DNA of 64,000 nucleotides from Neurospora tetraspora (Eukaryota > Ascomycota > Sordariomycetes > Sordariales > Sordariaceae), in the NCBI RefSeq assembly GCF_033439725.1, contig NW_026944384.1, positions 3,720,001 through 3,784,000 on the forward strand, in the 5' to 3' direction. The translations under genes were made by a program, and so were the position numbers. The notes under the pieces are model-generated. The model made no database searches. It was given only the letters and a program-made list of their open reading frames with translations, and was not told the origin of the DNA. Shown one piece after another: positions 47,506 to 58,201 of the stretch. The stretch's first letter is position 1; each line of letters begins with the position of its first letter.

Positions 47506-47527
47506 GCCGGCCGGCCGGCCGGCCGGG
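47506..47527. repeat. GGCC tandem repeat
   Basis: Uninterrupted GCCGGCCGG-type repeat of about five units, fully palindromic. Simple sequence. Confidence 0.85.
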
Positions 47528-50500
47528 GTCTGCTGATTTGTTGAGCGCCGTGCTTGACAGCTCTGGCCTGGCATCAAACGGTGGCTGCTGAAAACTCCAG
47601 GACGCCCATAATCGGTACAACTAGTCTTGCACTTATGGCTTAAAAGCGTCAAATTCGCCTGGCATGCTCATCGTATTGGCGGCGTAAAGTGCAAGAGAAT
47701 CGCAGCATATGTCTTGGCATCTGGAAGAGAAATGGAACCACGGAATAGTTAGCACCCGTGGCACGCTCCCATAACAGGTGCTGCGTTTCGTATGTACCAG
47801 TCATTTGCTGGGGAACTGAGGTCGTGGTGCTCACCTAACCTTGGGTGTTCAGTGATGGCCTCATGAGCCAACATCCTGGCGCTAAACACAAAGCCAGAGG
47901 CCGCCTTAACAAAATGTCGGTGAGTCGGAAATGGTCTGTATGTGTGAAGATATCGGGTACCGATGGGCCACCGTCAACCCTTGTATCGTGTATGTACGTA
48001 CCCGACATTCAACTCCATCGGTGTGAAAATGAAGAGTCACCACAGGAAGCAAGCAGCATTTGACGAATATAAGAGTATCAAAACCAAGACTCGGCGAGGA
48101 GCGAGTTGAGTTGGAGGCGGCGTTGTCCGTTCTCCGTTTCGGCTACTTGGCCAAACTCTACCGTATCCTCTACCGTCACATACCTTCCAGTGATACACCT
48201 TGTCTCAAGCGTCAAAACCCCCATTGGCATGAAGATCTTCAGGATTGCTCTGCTTTCCAGTCGGCTCAGCCGCATGTTATTGACATGTTACGATGGCTCG
48301 TGGATGGCTTCAAGGGACTCGGGACCGGGTGCCCGGCATCGGAGAGGGGGAGGGAGATGGCGCCGCAGCTCCCTGTTTGTCAACTTTAAGGAATGCCGCG
48401 CCTACGACCACATGGACGAGCTCCAGATGATTGGTCCTCACCCATGAAGCGTGCTGTTGAAGACCCTGATGCGTCACATCCCGGGTACCATACTACCTCC
48501 AATCGAAACGCGCGATGGCCCGAGGGGCTTTCTCTCGCTTCAGTTTCTTCCATGACTGCGGCGGCTCATCAGTGCGTGGCTTGCCGGGTTTGTTCAATGG
48601 TACAACGGTCAACAGGGGGCTGTAGCTCCCTGAAAACCCATCTTCTTGGATCTCCATGTGGGTAACGGAAGAGGGTTGAGAAATTCTTGTCTGTCACGAG
48701 GCAGAGACAAGATAGGCCCCCGTCCGTGCCGCATGTATTTCGACACGGCTGGGAAATGTTGATGCTGAAAATGAGGTCAGCTCGGCTCGGCTACATAGAA
48801 TGAACGACAGGATTCGTGCTTTGGTAACCGAAGGTAGTGGAGTGTGGGTAATGGATTTTTACAGGTCCCGCAAGGCAACTCTCTCGACATCTGGTGATAT
48901 TGATCTGTTCGTGACGAGGTGATTTTTGACGACATGAAGGTGTCGAGGTGCTCGAGAGATCTTGATGATCACTAGCCGAAATCCTCGTTGCAAGTGTGGA
49001 AGGTGAAAAACTTGAAGGGCCAGGTAGCTGCGACTGGCAATCTAGTGATGGGTAGTGACAGCGAGATCACGCTGCCTCTTTCCAACAAAGCCGTTTCAAT
49101 GGTGATTTTCCGCCTGCCAAGGGAGACTCGTGTTTCAGGATTGCTGATTCTTGCCTTACTTGATCTTGATAGACTTTTGTCATGGGGTAGGCAAACAGCA
49201 GGTCATACCTGGAGCCTTGACCCCTCTCCTTTGTCCATAAACGGCAGCAGCGATCTGCTTGGGAAGAGGAACTTGAAGGCATCCGAGAACAAAGAGAGCG
49301 CCCATTCCAACCATCTCAGTGGATGCCCTGATTCATGATCAGTGGCACGGCTCGAGCACGGGACTGGGAACAATCAAAGATTTCCAGCTCCATCTTGCGA
49401 AGCCATCTCGGGGTTTCCTCCTACCCAGCCTTTACATAGTAAACCCCCATCAGGCTCGAGCTAAACAAGGCGCCGGGTGATGACAGTCGTTGAAGTCGGC
49501 CCGGGACCGCATGGCCGGCACCAGTCCCGCGACAAGGTATATTACGGACAAGGACTCTAGGTTACCGTCTGGTCCCCATCTTGTTCTCACTCCGATCTCT
49601 AATTGGTCGCGGCGGCCTATGTCAATTCGATGAATTTCTCGACTGTTACTCGCCAACCAGCCTATCATCAATCACAGTCGTGCCTGCACCTCATTCGGAT
49701 TCAATGTCTTGGGAGCCTGAGCACGTACCTTTACCAACTTGGGGCCCTCTTGTGTGAAATACCTTATACACCCTTTGCTATGTGTAGTCAACATAGTTCG
49801 AAAGACTAATAGCAGCTAGGTTCCGTGGTCAGCCCTCGACGATCAGTTTGTGGTCAGGGCGACAGATCATAGTAGAAGCGAAGGAACCAAGTCCCTAAAT
49901 AGACGTGATTCGTTGGTGGAGACGAGAAGGGTCAATATGGCACCGTTTTTGGGATTCTTCTCCCATCCCAATTGCTGTCCATTGAAAAACGCCAAAAGGG
50001 GGCTCCTGGACGATCGGTACCAAGCAAGTCCCTGACGGGGCACGTCTGACCTCACTGCGCTGAAGCGAGCTGACCGAAAAATGCAGCGGTACGTACCCCA
50101 TGTTCACAGGTCGCCTATCAGCGTTCATCCAAATTTGCGGTAGCCTGGCGACAGGGACAGAGATGACTTGGACAACCCGGGACAGCTCATCTGATCGGCC
50201 TCGATTGTGAAATTTTCCGATGCATTTGGAGAGATGCTAGTCTTGCCAGTCTTCCCCACGAGTCCCTGATGAACCTAAACCAATGTAGATCATCCGCGAC
50301 GGCCCTATCGTCCAGTGAGGGGGTGCCATGGAAGGTTATGAGGCTACTGTTGTAGCCCAATTCACACCCATACGCTCAAATATGAGATATCTCCCTGCCC
50401 AACCCTCGGCCACGCGACGTGGACATCATGATCCAGTCAGACTCGGACGTCAAAGGAAGAAGGCGGAGGGGCCAAATAGTGGACATATGACAGAAAGGGG

Positions 50501-53103
50501 AAGGAATGATGGAAAGGAGAAGGAAGTTGTAGTTCGACGCTACACCACTTCGGATATACGGATGCGCTAGGCAGGCGCAATGAGCCTGGCACGCCTGGGC
50601 ACTCGTCGCAATTGGAAGAGTGAGCTCTGGGCGTGCTTTCAGAATTTTCTTTGCTACAAAGATTGCTGCCCACAGCTGCCGTATTCCGTCCAACTCGTGC
50701 GGGTTTGGCATGGCGCTCGCGTGCAATAGGTTCGTGGGAATCCCTTGCTCATTTGCCTCCTCTGCCAGGTTCCGCGGTACCTCCACGCTTTGACATGCAA
50801 CCGCTGGACTGGTACGCACCACTGCAGGTTAGGTAGTATGTACTTACGGCTTACACCAATACAGAGCGCAATTTTTCCGTAAGATTCTTGTATGGCGTTT
50901 TGTTATTTCGCTGTTACGCTCTTACATTTCCGTAATTTTCAGTCCAGTCACTGCCCACTCCTGCTTGCACTGCTGCATGCAGTCTGACACTTGAATCTGG
51001 GGCGCACCTTCCTGCTACCCACCCTCATTAGTTCCGAGTCCCCACTGATGTGGATGTGTGGATAGGCGGCCCCCCCTCTGCCCCAAAAGCTCCCCAGGAT
51101 CAGGACCACTGCGGCGGACAGAGGCAGCACAGAGCAAGCATTTCTGAACAAAAGAATCGTTGCAGCCAACGGTATTTCGGCCACCCTCGCTCCCGCCCGC
51201 ACCGCAACCACCACGACGCCAATTAAGGTTTGCTCGACGAAACCTCACTTTTGCGACATCACCTCAACTCGGGCCACCTAATCAGAGCTGGGACTCCGAG
51301 TTCGATACGTACCTCCGTTACGGCGGCACAGTACGCGAAAAATTCAGCTGCTCAATGCCATCACCGCAACCGACACTGAATCCACCCGCGACTCCAACTT
51401 GAAATTTTGCTTCCATCGGGTTTTCCACTTTGATCTCTTCGCTTGCATTTCAGACCAAAACCCCAGGGCAGGGGCAGGGCAAGGGCAGCTACACCACTAC
51501 CGACTTGCAATACTACCTCGACGCACTACATAGACTACGCCCCGAGCAATACATACACCTTTTTAGATGCGCTTGTTATTCCGAACGATACGCAATACGT
51601 CCAATATCTATTCATACGCTGCTTTACGACGCCCATCCACATCTCTCAACCTGAGCACTTGTACCGCCGGCCACACACACCGTATCCTGGCTGACTCTTG
51701 CGCGGCTGTCGACACCTCTCCCAGCTCCAGCTTTTCGTCCAGCATCCAGCTCAGTCATCTCGAGGTCCACTGCAACGGAACCCGGCTCATCAGTCACCAT
51801 TGAATTCATCCACTTTCTCTTTCTCCTTCTGAGAACGAGAAACTCGACGCTGCTCCACCATTACTTGGCTACCACTACCATTGCCGCCGTCAACGGTCCG
51901 TCACCGGTCCTGTCACCGCCGACCTGTTACTCTTCCTCGAGGCTCTCACCAATTTGCCAGATTCTTTCTGCCGCTTTCTCCTGCTACTACGTAGTATATA
52001 CCGCTGCTATCTTTCTGGGCGCATCCCTGGCCCTCCAAGCTGCTTCCCCATCTCCAACCTCACAACCACCCAAAGAAGGAAGACGACATCAGGGCCCGGG
52101 CGGCTCAACCACCAAGCGCAGCGCGGATACCTGCTACGCTACCTAGGCTACGTGCCCAGAAAAGCAGACGCCGGTTCGCGTAAATTAGGCTCTGCGCAAG
52201 CCAGCAAGCAAGGAAGGTCGGAGGTCGGAGGTAGCAAAACGGGAGCTCGCCTCAACAGGAAACGAAGGGATCGCACTGCAGCACTTCATACCACACAACG
52301 CCGTTAGCTACAGCACCCGACGGGCCAATTCGAACCCAGCAGTCCTGGTACCCGTACTCACTGGACCGAGCGGCTTCCACCCAACGTATCCAACGTCTCT
52401 TGGCCGTTCTGGTGGATCACCGAGCTGCCCCCCAACTCTCCAATCCTGGACGGTTCCCAAATAGGAGCAGCTTGCATACGGCTGCCACCTCATCATTCTG
52501 CCGTGGGTTCACAGACCGTCACAAAACGGCGCCGGCGGCCCATACCTTACCCGCCCCTTCCTCGCAAAATCCTACACCTGCCACTGCATGCTTCGAGGTG
52601 TCCCGTGTACAATACCTGGGTCCAACCCCGTACCAGTACGACCGCGATACTTGCAACCTGCCTGGTACCTACTTACCTGCCTTACAGGCTACTTAGCTCG
52701 ACCTGCTGTTCACCCCCGTACGCCTCATTACCTCTGCTTCCTCACTTGCTGACTTGTGCGTGAGAGCAAGAGAGAAAACGCCCGAGTGGGACTCGGCCAT
52801 TGTCCACAACCATTCGCTACACCTGCTACAAGACGTCCCCTCCTGCAATCCACGCCTTGCCAGACCCTTCGACATTTATATATCTTTCCCCGCACTCTTC
52901 CTTTATAACCATAGGGGACCCAGACTAGTCGGACAACGCCTGGAAGATGCGACGAAAGACTTCTCATCACATATAATCTCAGTTTTCTTCCTCCTTGTTC
53001 GTGGCACAACCCATCAGGAAAAGACTTGGTCCATCACTTTGTTCGTCCAAGCTTCCCTGCAACGGCTTTGCCCCTAGGGGATATCTCCCTTTTACCCAAC
53101 ATC

Positions 53104-56100
53104 ATGTCTTCAACCACAGAGGCTCTCTTGGTCTCTCATAACTCCCCTTCGACTTTGCCCCAGGCCATATCCCGAGCCATGGCCTCAAATACTTCACCAT
53201 CGCGGCGGGCACGTCCTGCCCAGGTTCAGACGACTCTCACGCTACAGCCCCATGTTTCCACCAATGTTCCTCCGCTGTCCGCCATAAGCACGTCGTCTGC
53301 CTCGCCCACTTCACAACAGCCCTCTCCGGCCTTGACATCGGACACAGCCGGCGTCATCTTCACAGAAAGCAGCTCCCTCCAGGATTCCCCCGCAACCTTC
53401 GCTTCTTCTACGATAAAGGAAGTGGACTCTTACGCTTCTACGATCAAGGGAATGGAGGAACCACTTACACCTCTCAACCTCCCCGAGCCACTTGCCCCGG
53501 CCCCTTTGTCATCAAAGACAAGCAGCAACTCGCTAAGAAAGAATGGAGAGAAAGTCGGCGAGAAAATCCCAAGACAACAGAATGCTATGGGCGAGGCTCT
53601 GTCCAAAACTAGCTTTGCGGGCAGTCTGGTTCGTCGTGCTTCAAATACAGTGAACAAAGCGCGCGACATACTTGCACGAAGAGCATCAACGAACGTGATC
53701 AGTCGGGATGCTGACCCCATGGTGGCGTCTTTCCGCCGTGGGAGCAACACCTTCCCACTCGGGGAACACAACTACAGAGGTTACTTGCTGGAATCAGATG
53801 ACGAGTGTGCTATAGATGATGCCGGTCCGTTCGATGGGTTGCGAGACGCTCAAATCCCCCTGAGCATTGGGCCTGAGATTCCGGTCGCTTTACGCCAAGG
53901 TGTCATGTTGAAGAAAATCAGCAAGAAGAAGAAGGAAAAGAGAATCACCCTCACCCTTGATCCAGACACTTCCAAGATATGGTGGGACAAGAGTCGAACA
54001 GGGAGAAAGTCTGTTTTCATCGATGACATTAAAGAAGTAAGGACGGCCGAGGACATTCGACAGTACCGCCTTGACGCCGGGGTTGATGAGTCCGAAGAGC
54101 CCCGGTTTTTCTCGATCCTGTATACGGTTCCAGAAAAGTCGGGAACCAAGGTGTTGCATCTCATCGCCCTGAATTCCACCGACTTCCGGAATTGGATCAC
54201 AACGCTCAACGCCATACTTCAGTATCGCCAAGACTTCACGACCAACCTGATGGCCTCCAACGAAAAGGCCGTCCACGAGTTCTGGCAGCGACAGATGAGG
54301 AAGAAGTACGCAGACAGGAACATTCCGGCCGAAGGCGAAACCATTGAACTTCCCGACATTGAGCGAATCTGTCGCTCTCTCCATATGCACCTCTCCCCAA
54401 CAGAGATCCGCGACAACTTCAACGCTGCTAAAGCTGCCAAGGCTACCTCCAATGGGGCCTATGATCCACCCTCCCCTTCCAATTTGAACTTCAATGAGTT
54501 TAGGGAGTTCGTGCGGCTATTGAAGGCGAGGTCTGAGATAAGCCATGTCTTCAAACAACATACGGCCGACGCTAAAGCAGGGATGACCAGGCAAGAATTC
54601 ATGAGTTTCTTGAAAGATATTCAATGCGAAAACGTGGAGGAAGAGCTTACGCATTGGAACAATATCTTCTCCCAGTTCGCGCGTAAGCGCAGATCTAAAG
54701 ACGCCGAGCAGGCCACGAACGGGGACGAGTCATTGACCATATCCGAGACTGGCTTCACTGGATTTCTGACTTCGCCATTCAACAATTTGCTTATTCAGGA
54801 GCCATCCGAATATGCACTCGACCGACCTATGAATGAGTATTATATTTCAAGCTCACACAACACATATCTCCTCGGTCGCCAAGTCCGTGGAATCTCTAGT
54901 GTCGAAGGCTACATTTCGGCACTTGAGCGTGGTTGCAGGTGCGTTGAAGTTGACTGCTGGGACGGCCCGAATGACGAGCCGTATGTGTCACACGGCCATA
55001 CCTGGACAACGCGGATCAAGTTTGAAGAGGTGATCAAGACCATCAACAAATATGCCTTCGTCAAGTCTCGCTTCCCTCTCTGGATATCGCTGGAGGTCCG
55101 CTGCAACGCTGCTACTCAGGCCAACATGGCAAAGATCATGATTGACATCTTTGGCGACAAGCTTGTCCGGGCGCCCCTCGACCCATCCTCGGATCGACTC
55201 CCTTCACCGTCCGACTTGATTGAGCGCATCCTTATCAAGGTCAAGAAGTCCCAACCAGTACCTAGCGCACCATCTGAGGAGTCGCTGAAGACTGAGCGAC
55301 CTGGTCGGAGGCGCGGCAACAGCCTACCCTCGCCTTATCAGAGATCATCACCTTTGTCATCGCCCATGGATAACATACCCGTCGCTGTCCCTGGAAGCCC
55401 CTCGTTGAGTCCAAGTCCATTGTCGCGCTCGACACGGCAGATCAACACCATCACGGAGGGCGAGGTTCATTCCCACGGAGGGCCTAGTAGCAGCCCGAGT
55501 GAATACGAGAGTGATGCTGAAAAGGACTCGGGGAAGAAGGTGGTGAGCAAGATCAACCCTGTTCTTGGCGAACTGGGCGTATATTGCATGGGTGTTCACT
55601 TTGATGGGTTCGACAGCCCCGACGCTAAAAAGTTCAACCACATCTTCTCCTTCAAAGAAAAGACCTTTGCCGAGAGAAGCCAGCCAGGCGAAGCAAAGCG
55701 TGCTTTGTACCGTCACAACATGCGCTATCTCATGCGTGTGTACCCGAACGGAGGTCGGATATCTTCTAGCAACTTTGACCCGCTCCTCTATTGGAAGCGC
55801 GGGGTTCAAATGGCGGCACTTAACTGGCAAACATTCGATCTGGGAATGCAGCTGAATCAGGCCATGTTCGATAGTGGCACCGACCTGTCCGGCTATGTTC
55901 TCAAACCCCTCGAGGGACGTCAGATCCAGGTCGTTCCGACGGATGCTGCCGGGCAGCTGTTGGGTAAAAGACCGCGGAAGAAGATCTCGTTCAAGATCGA
56001 GGTCATCTCTGCGCAGCAGTTGATGAGGCCATTGAATCTCCCCAAGGGGCGGACAATTGATCCTTACGTCGAAGTCGAGATTTTCCTGGCCGATGACAAG

Positions 56101-56559
56101 AGGAACAAGCAAGATGGTGCTACAAATGCGCCAGCTCAGGAAACGCTGCTGAAATACCGCACCGACATCGTCAAAGACAATGGCTTCAACCCCGTTTTCA
56201 AAGGCAATAACTCTTATGAGTTCACTGTTACCACCAAGTACCCCGATCTCATATTTGTGCGCTGGAGCGTGAAGCTTGGCGACAACAAAGGATACAACGA
56301 CCGCAGCCCTCCCCTGGCGACTTTCACAGCTAAACTTGGCGGCCTCAAGCAAGGTTACCGCACGATACCGCTGCTTGATCACAACGGGTACAGCTACCTG
56401 TTCTCGACCCTGTTCTGCAAAATCACCAAGAGCCAACCTACCGATATCATGGTTGCCTACTCCAGCGACGTTCCAAGGAACAGTGTTAGCAGGATCAAGA
56501 ACATCTTCAATCAGTCCGGCATCAGCCCTAAATCCAGCATGGATAGCGGCCGGACCTGA
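53104..56559 (+). CDS. Phosphoinositide-specific phospholipase C (delta-like)
   Basis: This enzyme cleaves PtdIns(4,5)P2 into IP3 and diacylglycerol in a Ca2+-dependent way at the plasma membrane. A single exon of 1151 aa starts at ATG 53104 (MSSTTEALLVSHN, preceded by AACATC); the frame is open further upstream but only from a TTG. Order: Ser/Thr-rich N-terminal 260 residues, PH domain (about 260-378), EF-hand-like region (380-565), X domain (573-690), Ser/Pro-rich linker (690-816), Y domain (816-933) and C2 domain (958-1103). Catalytic residues of the family are all present: H585 in SSHNTYLL, E615 and D617 in RCVEVDCWDG, H630 in VSHGHT. The X-Y linker carries a cluster SPSLSPSPLS and an acidic stretch, the usual autoinhibitory type. 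It is a fungal PLC of the Plc1/delta group; which Neurospora paralogue it is cannot be stated from the sequence. Confidence 0.96.
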   Translation: MSSTTEALLVSHNSPSTLPQAISRAMASNTSPSRRARPAQVQTTLTLQPHVSTNVPPLSAISTSSASPTSQQPSPALTSDTAGVIFTESSSLQDSPATFASSTIKEVDSYASTIKGMEEPLTPLNLPEPLAPAPLSSKTSSNSLRKNGEKVGEKIPRQQNAMGEALSKTSFAGSLVRRASNTVNKARDILARRASTNVISRDADPMVASFRRGSNTFPLGEHNYRGYLLESDDECAIDDAGPFDGLRDAQIPLSIGPEIPVALRQGVMLKKISKKKKEKRITLTLDPDTSKIWWDKSRTGRKSVFIDDIKEVRTAEDIRQYRLDAGVDESEEPRFFSILYTVPEKSGTKVLHLIALNSTDFRNWITTLNAILQYRQDFTTNLMASNEKAVHEFWQRQMRKKYADRNIPAEGETIELPDIERICRSLHMHLSPTEIRDNFNAAKAAKATSNGAYDPPSPSNLNFNEFREFVRLLKARSEISHVFKQHTADAKAGMTRQEFMSFLKDIQCENVEEELTHWNNIFSQFARKRRSKDAEQATNGDESLTISETGFTGFLTSPFNNLLIQEPSEYALDRPMNEYYISSSHNTYLLGRQVRGISSVEGYISALERGCRCVEVDCWDGPNDEPYVSHGHTWTTRIKFEEVIKTINKYAFVKSRFPLWISLEVRCNAATQANMAKIMIDIFGDKLVRAPLDPSSDRLPSPSDLIERILIKVKKSQPVPSAPSEESLKTERPGRRRGNSLPSPYQRSSPLSSPMDNIPVAVPGSPSLSPSPLSRSTRQINTITEGEVHSHGGPSSSPSEYESDAEKDSGKKVVSKINPVLGELGVYCMGVHFDGFDSPDAKKFNHIFSFKEKTFAERSQPGEAKRALYRHNMRYLMRVYPNGGRISSSNFDPLLYWKRGVQMAALNWQTFDLGMQLNQAMFDSGTDLSGYVLKPLEGRQIQVVPTDAAGQLLGKRPRKKISFKIEVISAQQLMRPLNLPKGRTIDPYVEVEIFLADDKRNKQDGATNAPAQETLLKYRTDIVKDNGFNPVFKGNNSYEFTVTTKYPDLIFVRWSVKLGDNKGYNDRSPPLATFTAKLGGLKQGYRTIPLLDHNGYSYLFSTLFCKITKSQPTDIMVAYSSDVPRNSVSRIKNIFNQSGISPKSSMDSGRT

Positions 56560-58201
56560 GTCGTTTCATGCGGTTCGTTTCGGTACTGTATCATTATCAC
56601 AATTTTTTCTATTGTCTGTTACGGGGATATTCAATCATCTCGAGCGACCATGTATCATCACTATCTCGGAGCACTTCACGAACTGTTTTATCTCGTGTGG
56701 GAGGCCGCATGTTTATGATTCATTTTTCAACTGTTTCATTGTTTGTGATCTAGCACATATACCCATACCCCCAATTTCCAAACATCACAGATCCGGCGCC
56801 GAGCGTTTCGTTTCGATTCCCTTGTGAGGATTTTTGTGTCATTTCTCCGTTGTTGTTCGAATGGGCAGAGCCTTTTCAATCACTAGGGTTGCATCTAAGG
56901 ACTGGATCATTTGGTGTATCAAGTCTCATTGCTTTCTTCTTTTCATCACACTGCGTTAACTCTTGTTTGGCGGCGGGGTTCTGAATACGGCAACGTCAAC
57001 ATCGGGAGGGCTGCTTTGAGGTCTTTGTGTGCAAATTGGGAATGGCGCGAGGCAAACTTTAGAGAAAGGGGCATCAGAAGGTTGGGCTGGCTAGGGAAAG
57101 CAGGGAAAGAGAAAAGTGATTTAGTTTCTTTTTACTATTCTCCTCCTCCTGCCTCCTTGCTTCGTCGCATGAACCTTCACGGCGGGGAAGCTGGGGAAGT
57201 TCAGGGGACAGACATCATACATCTTGGATGGGAGGAACTTATGTTTTCTGGGCGGCATATCAAGGATGCATCAACTTTGCCATGAGCAAAGCAAAAGATA
57301 TGAAATGAGAGGGAGAGAAAAAGGGCAACGGAAAGCATGGCAAGGGGTTTATTACGGACACAACAGGGCGGACAGGTTCTACTTTTTTTGCATTGGGGCA
57401 TCACATCATCTCGGAAAACAACTACTATTACAATTTGTAAGACATGCAAGCATACTGGGAGTTCTTTCAAACTGTTTTGCGGCGGCGGCGGCGGCGGTGA
57501 CCACAACTTCGTTTGGTTTGGTCTTGATGTCATTACTTTTTTTTCTTTTTCACTTCATGTCCATTATTTTTACTCAACCCTGTTTTGGCTATGGCTACGG
57601 GTTTTCTTGGTTTACCTAGGTAGCAATGAATCCAAGCGTACTACTACCTACCAACTTGTGCCAATCTTGCTTTCTTTCTGGTTTGTTTCGGATGCAGTTG
57701 TGACCCAGCAAATACAGATACCTCTATACAATCGCTATCCAGATTACTTGGAGACAACGGAAGGCATACACTGACGAAAATGGGCACGTTCCTTCGACGG
57801 CCGCCAAGATCCGGTGTTCAGGGGCATGTAAACAAATACAATAGACAAGAGTTGACTCATAGCGAGCGACTCCAAGCACAGTTTCAGGTTCAGTATATTC
57901 ACCCCATCTTGATATTAACGCTAGGCCCATGCATATTTTTGGCTTGCTCGACATGACATAAAATTCTAAACACCGCCACGCCACGCAAACCGAGCTACTC
58001 CTACTCCTTTCGCCCACGCCTATTAGGCTTTGAGATTTCAACCATAGTTGATGTTTGTGATAGCCAAGAAATACACTATGGTATGGTATGGTATGGTACG
58101 TTTCGCTAAAAGCCAAATCGGACACTAAGTAATGATATAAAGAGGAATGACGTGAAAGCAAGAAAAGAAGAGAAGAAACAGGGTTCACAGCCAATTCTCA
58201 A
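56560..58201. other. Convergent 3' flanks of the PLC and palmitoyltransferase genes
   Basis: The two genes converge across this 1.6 kb. No coding frame is convincing. It contains a CGG triplet run at 57478-57496 and a GGTAT pentamer repeat at about 58078-58099. Confidence 0.6.

Larger units (their letters stand above)
41241..53103. other. Gene-poor interval of normal base composition, PLC promoter at right
   Basis: About 11.9 kb without a gene I can support. The longest frames (148 codons at 50376-50822 minus; 135 at 44113-44520 minus; 133 at 47219-47620 minus) lack recognisable domains. Small structures: a perfect 10-bp inverted repeat with 3-bp spacer at 44847-44869 and a (GGCC)n run at 47506-47527. 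From about 51100 on the sequence is pyrimidine- and CA-rich and is probably the promoter and long leader of the phospholipase gene; a 9-codon upstream ORF starting MRRKTSHH (52947-52976) lies in it. Confidence 0.5.

Noticed and set aside
50528-50544. tRNA T-arm-like hairpin TGTAG-TTCGACG-CTACA
   Set aside because: The following seven bases have no matching 5' acceptor stem upstream and no D or anticodon arm is visible, so it is not a tRNA.
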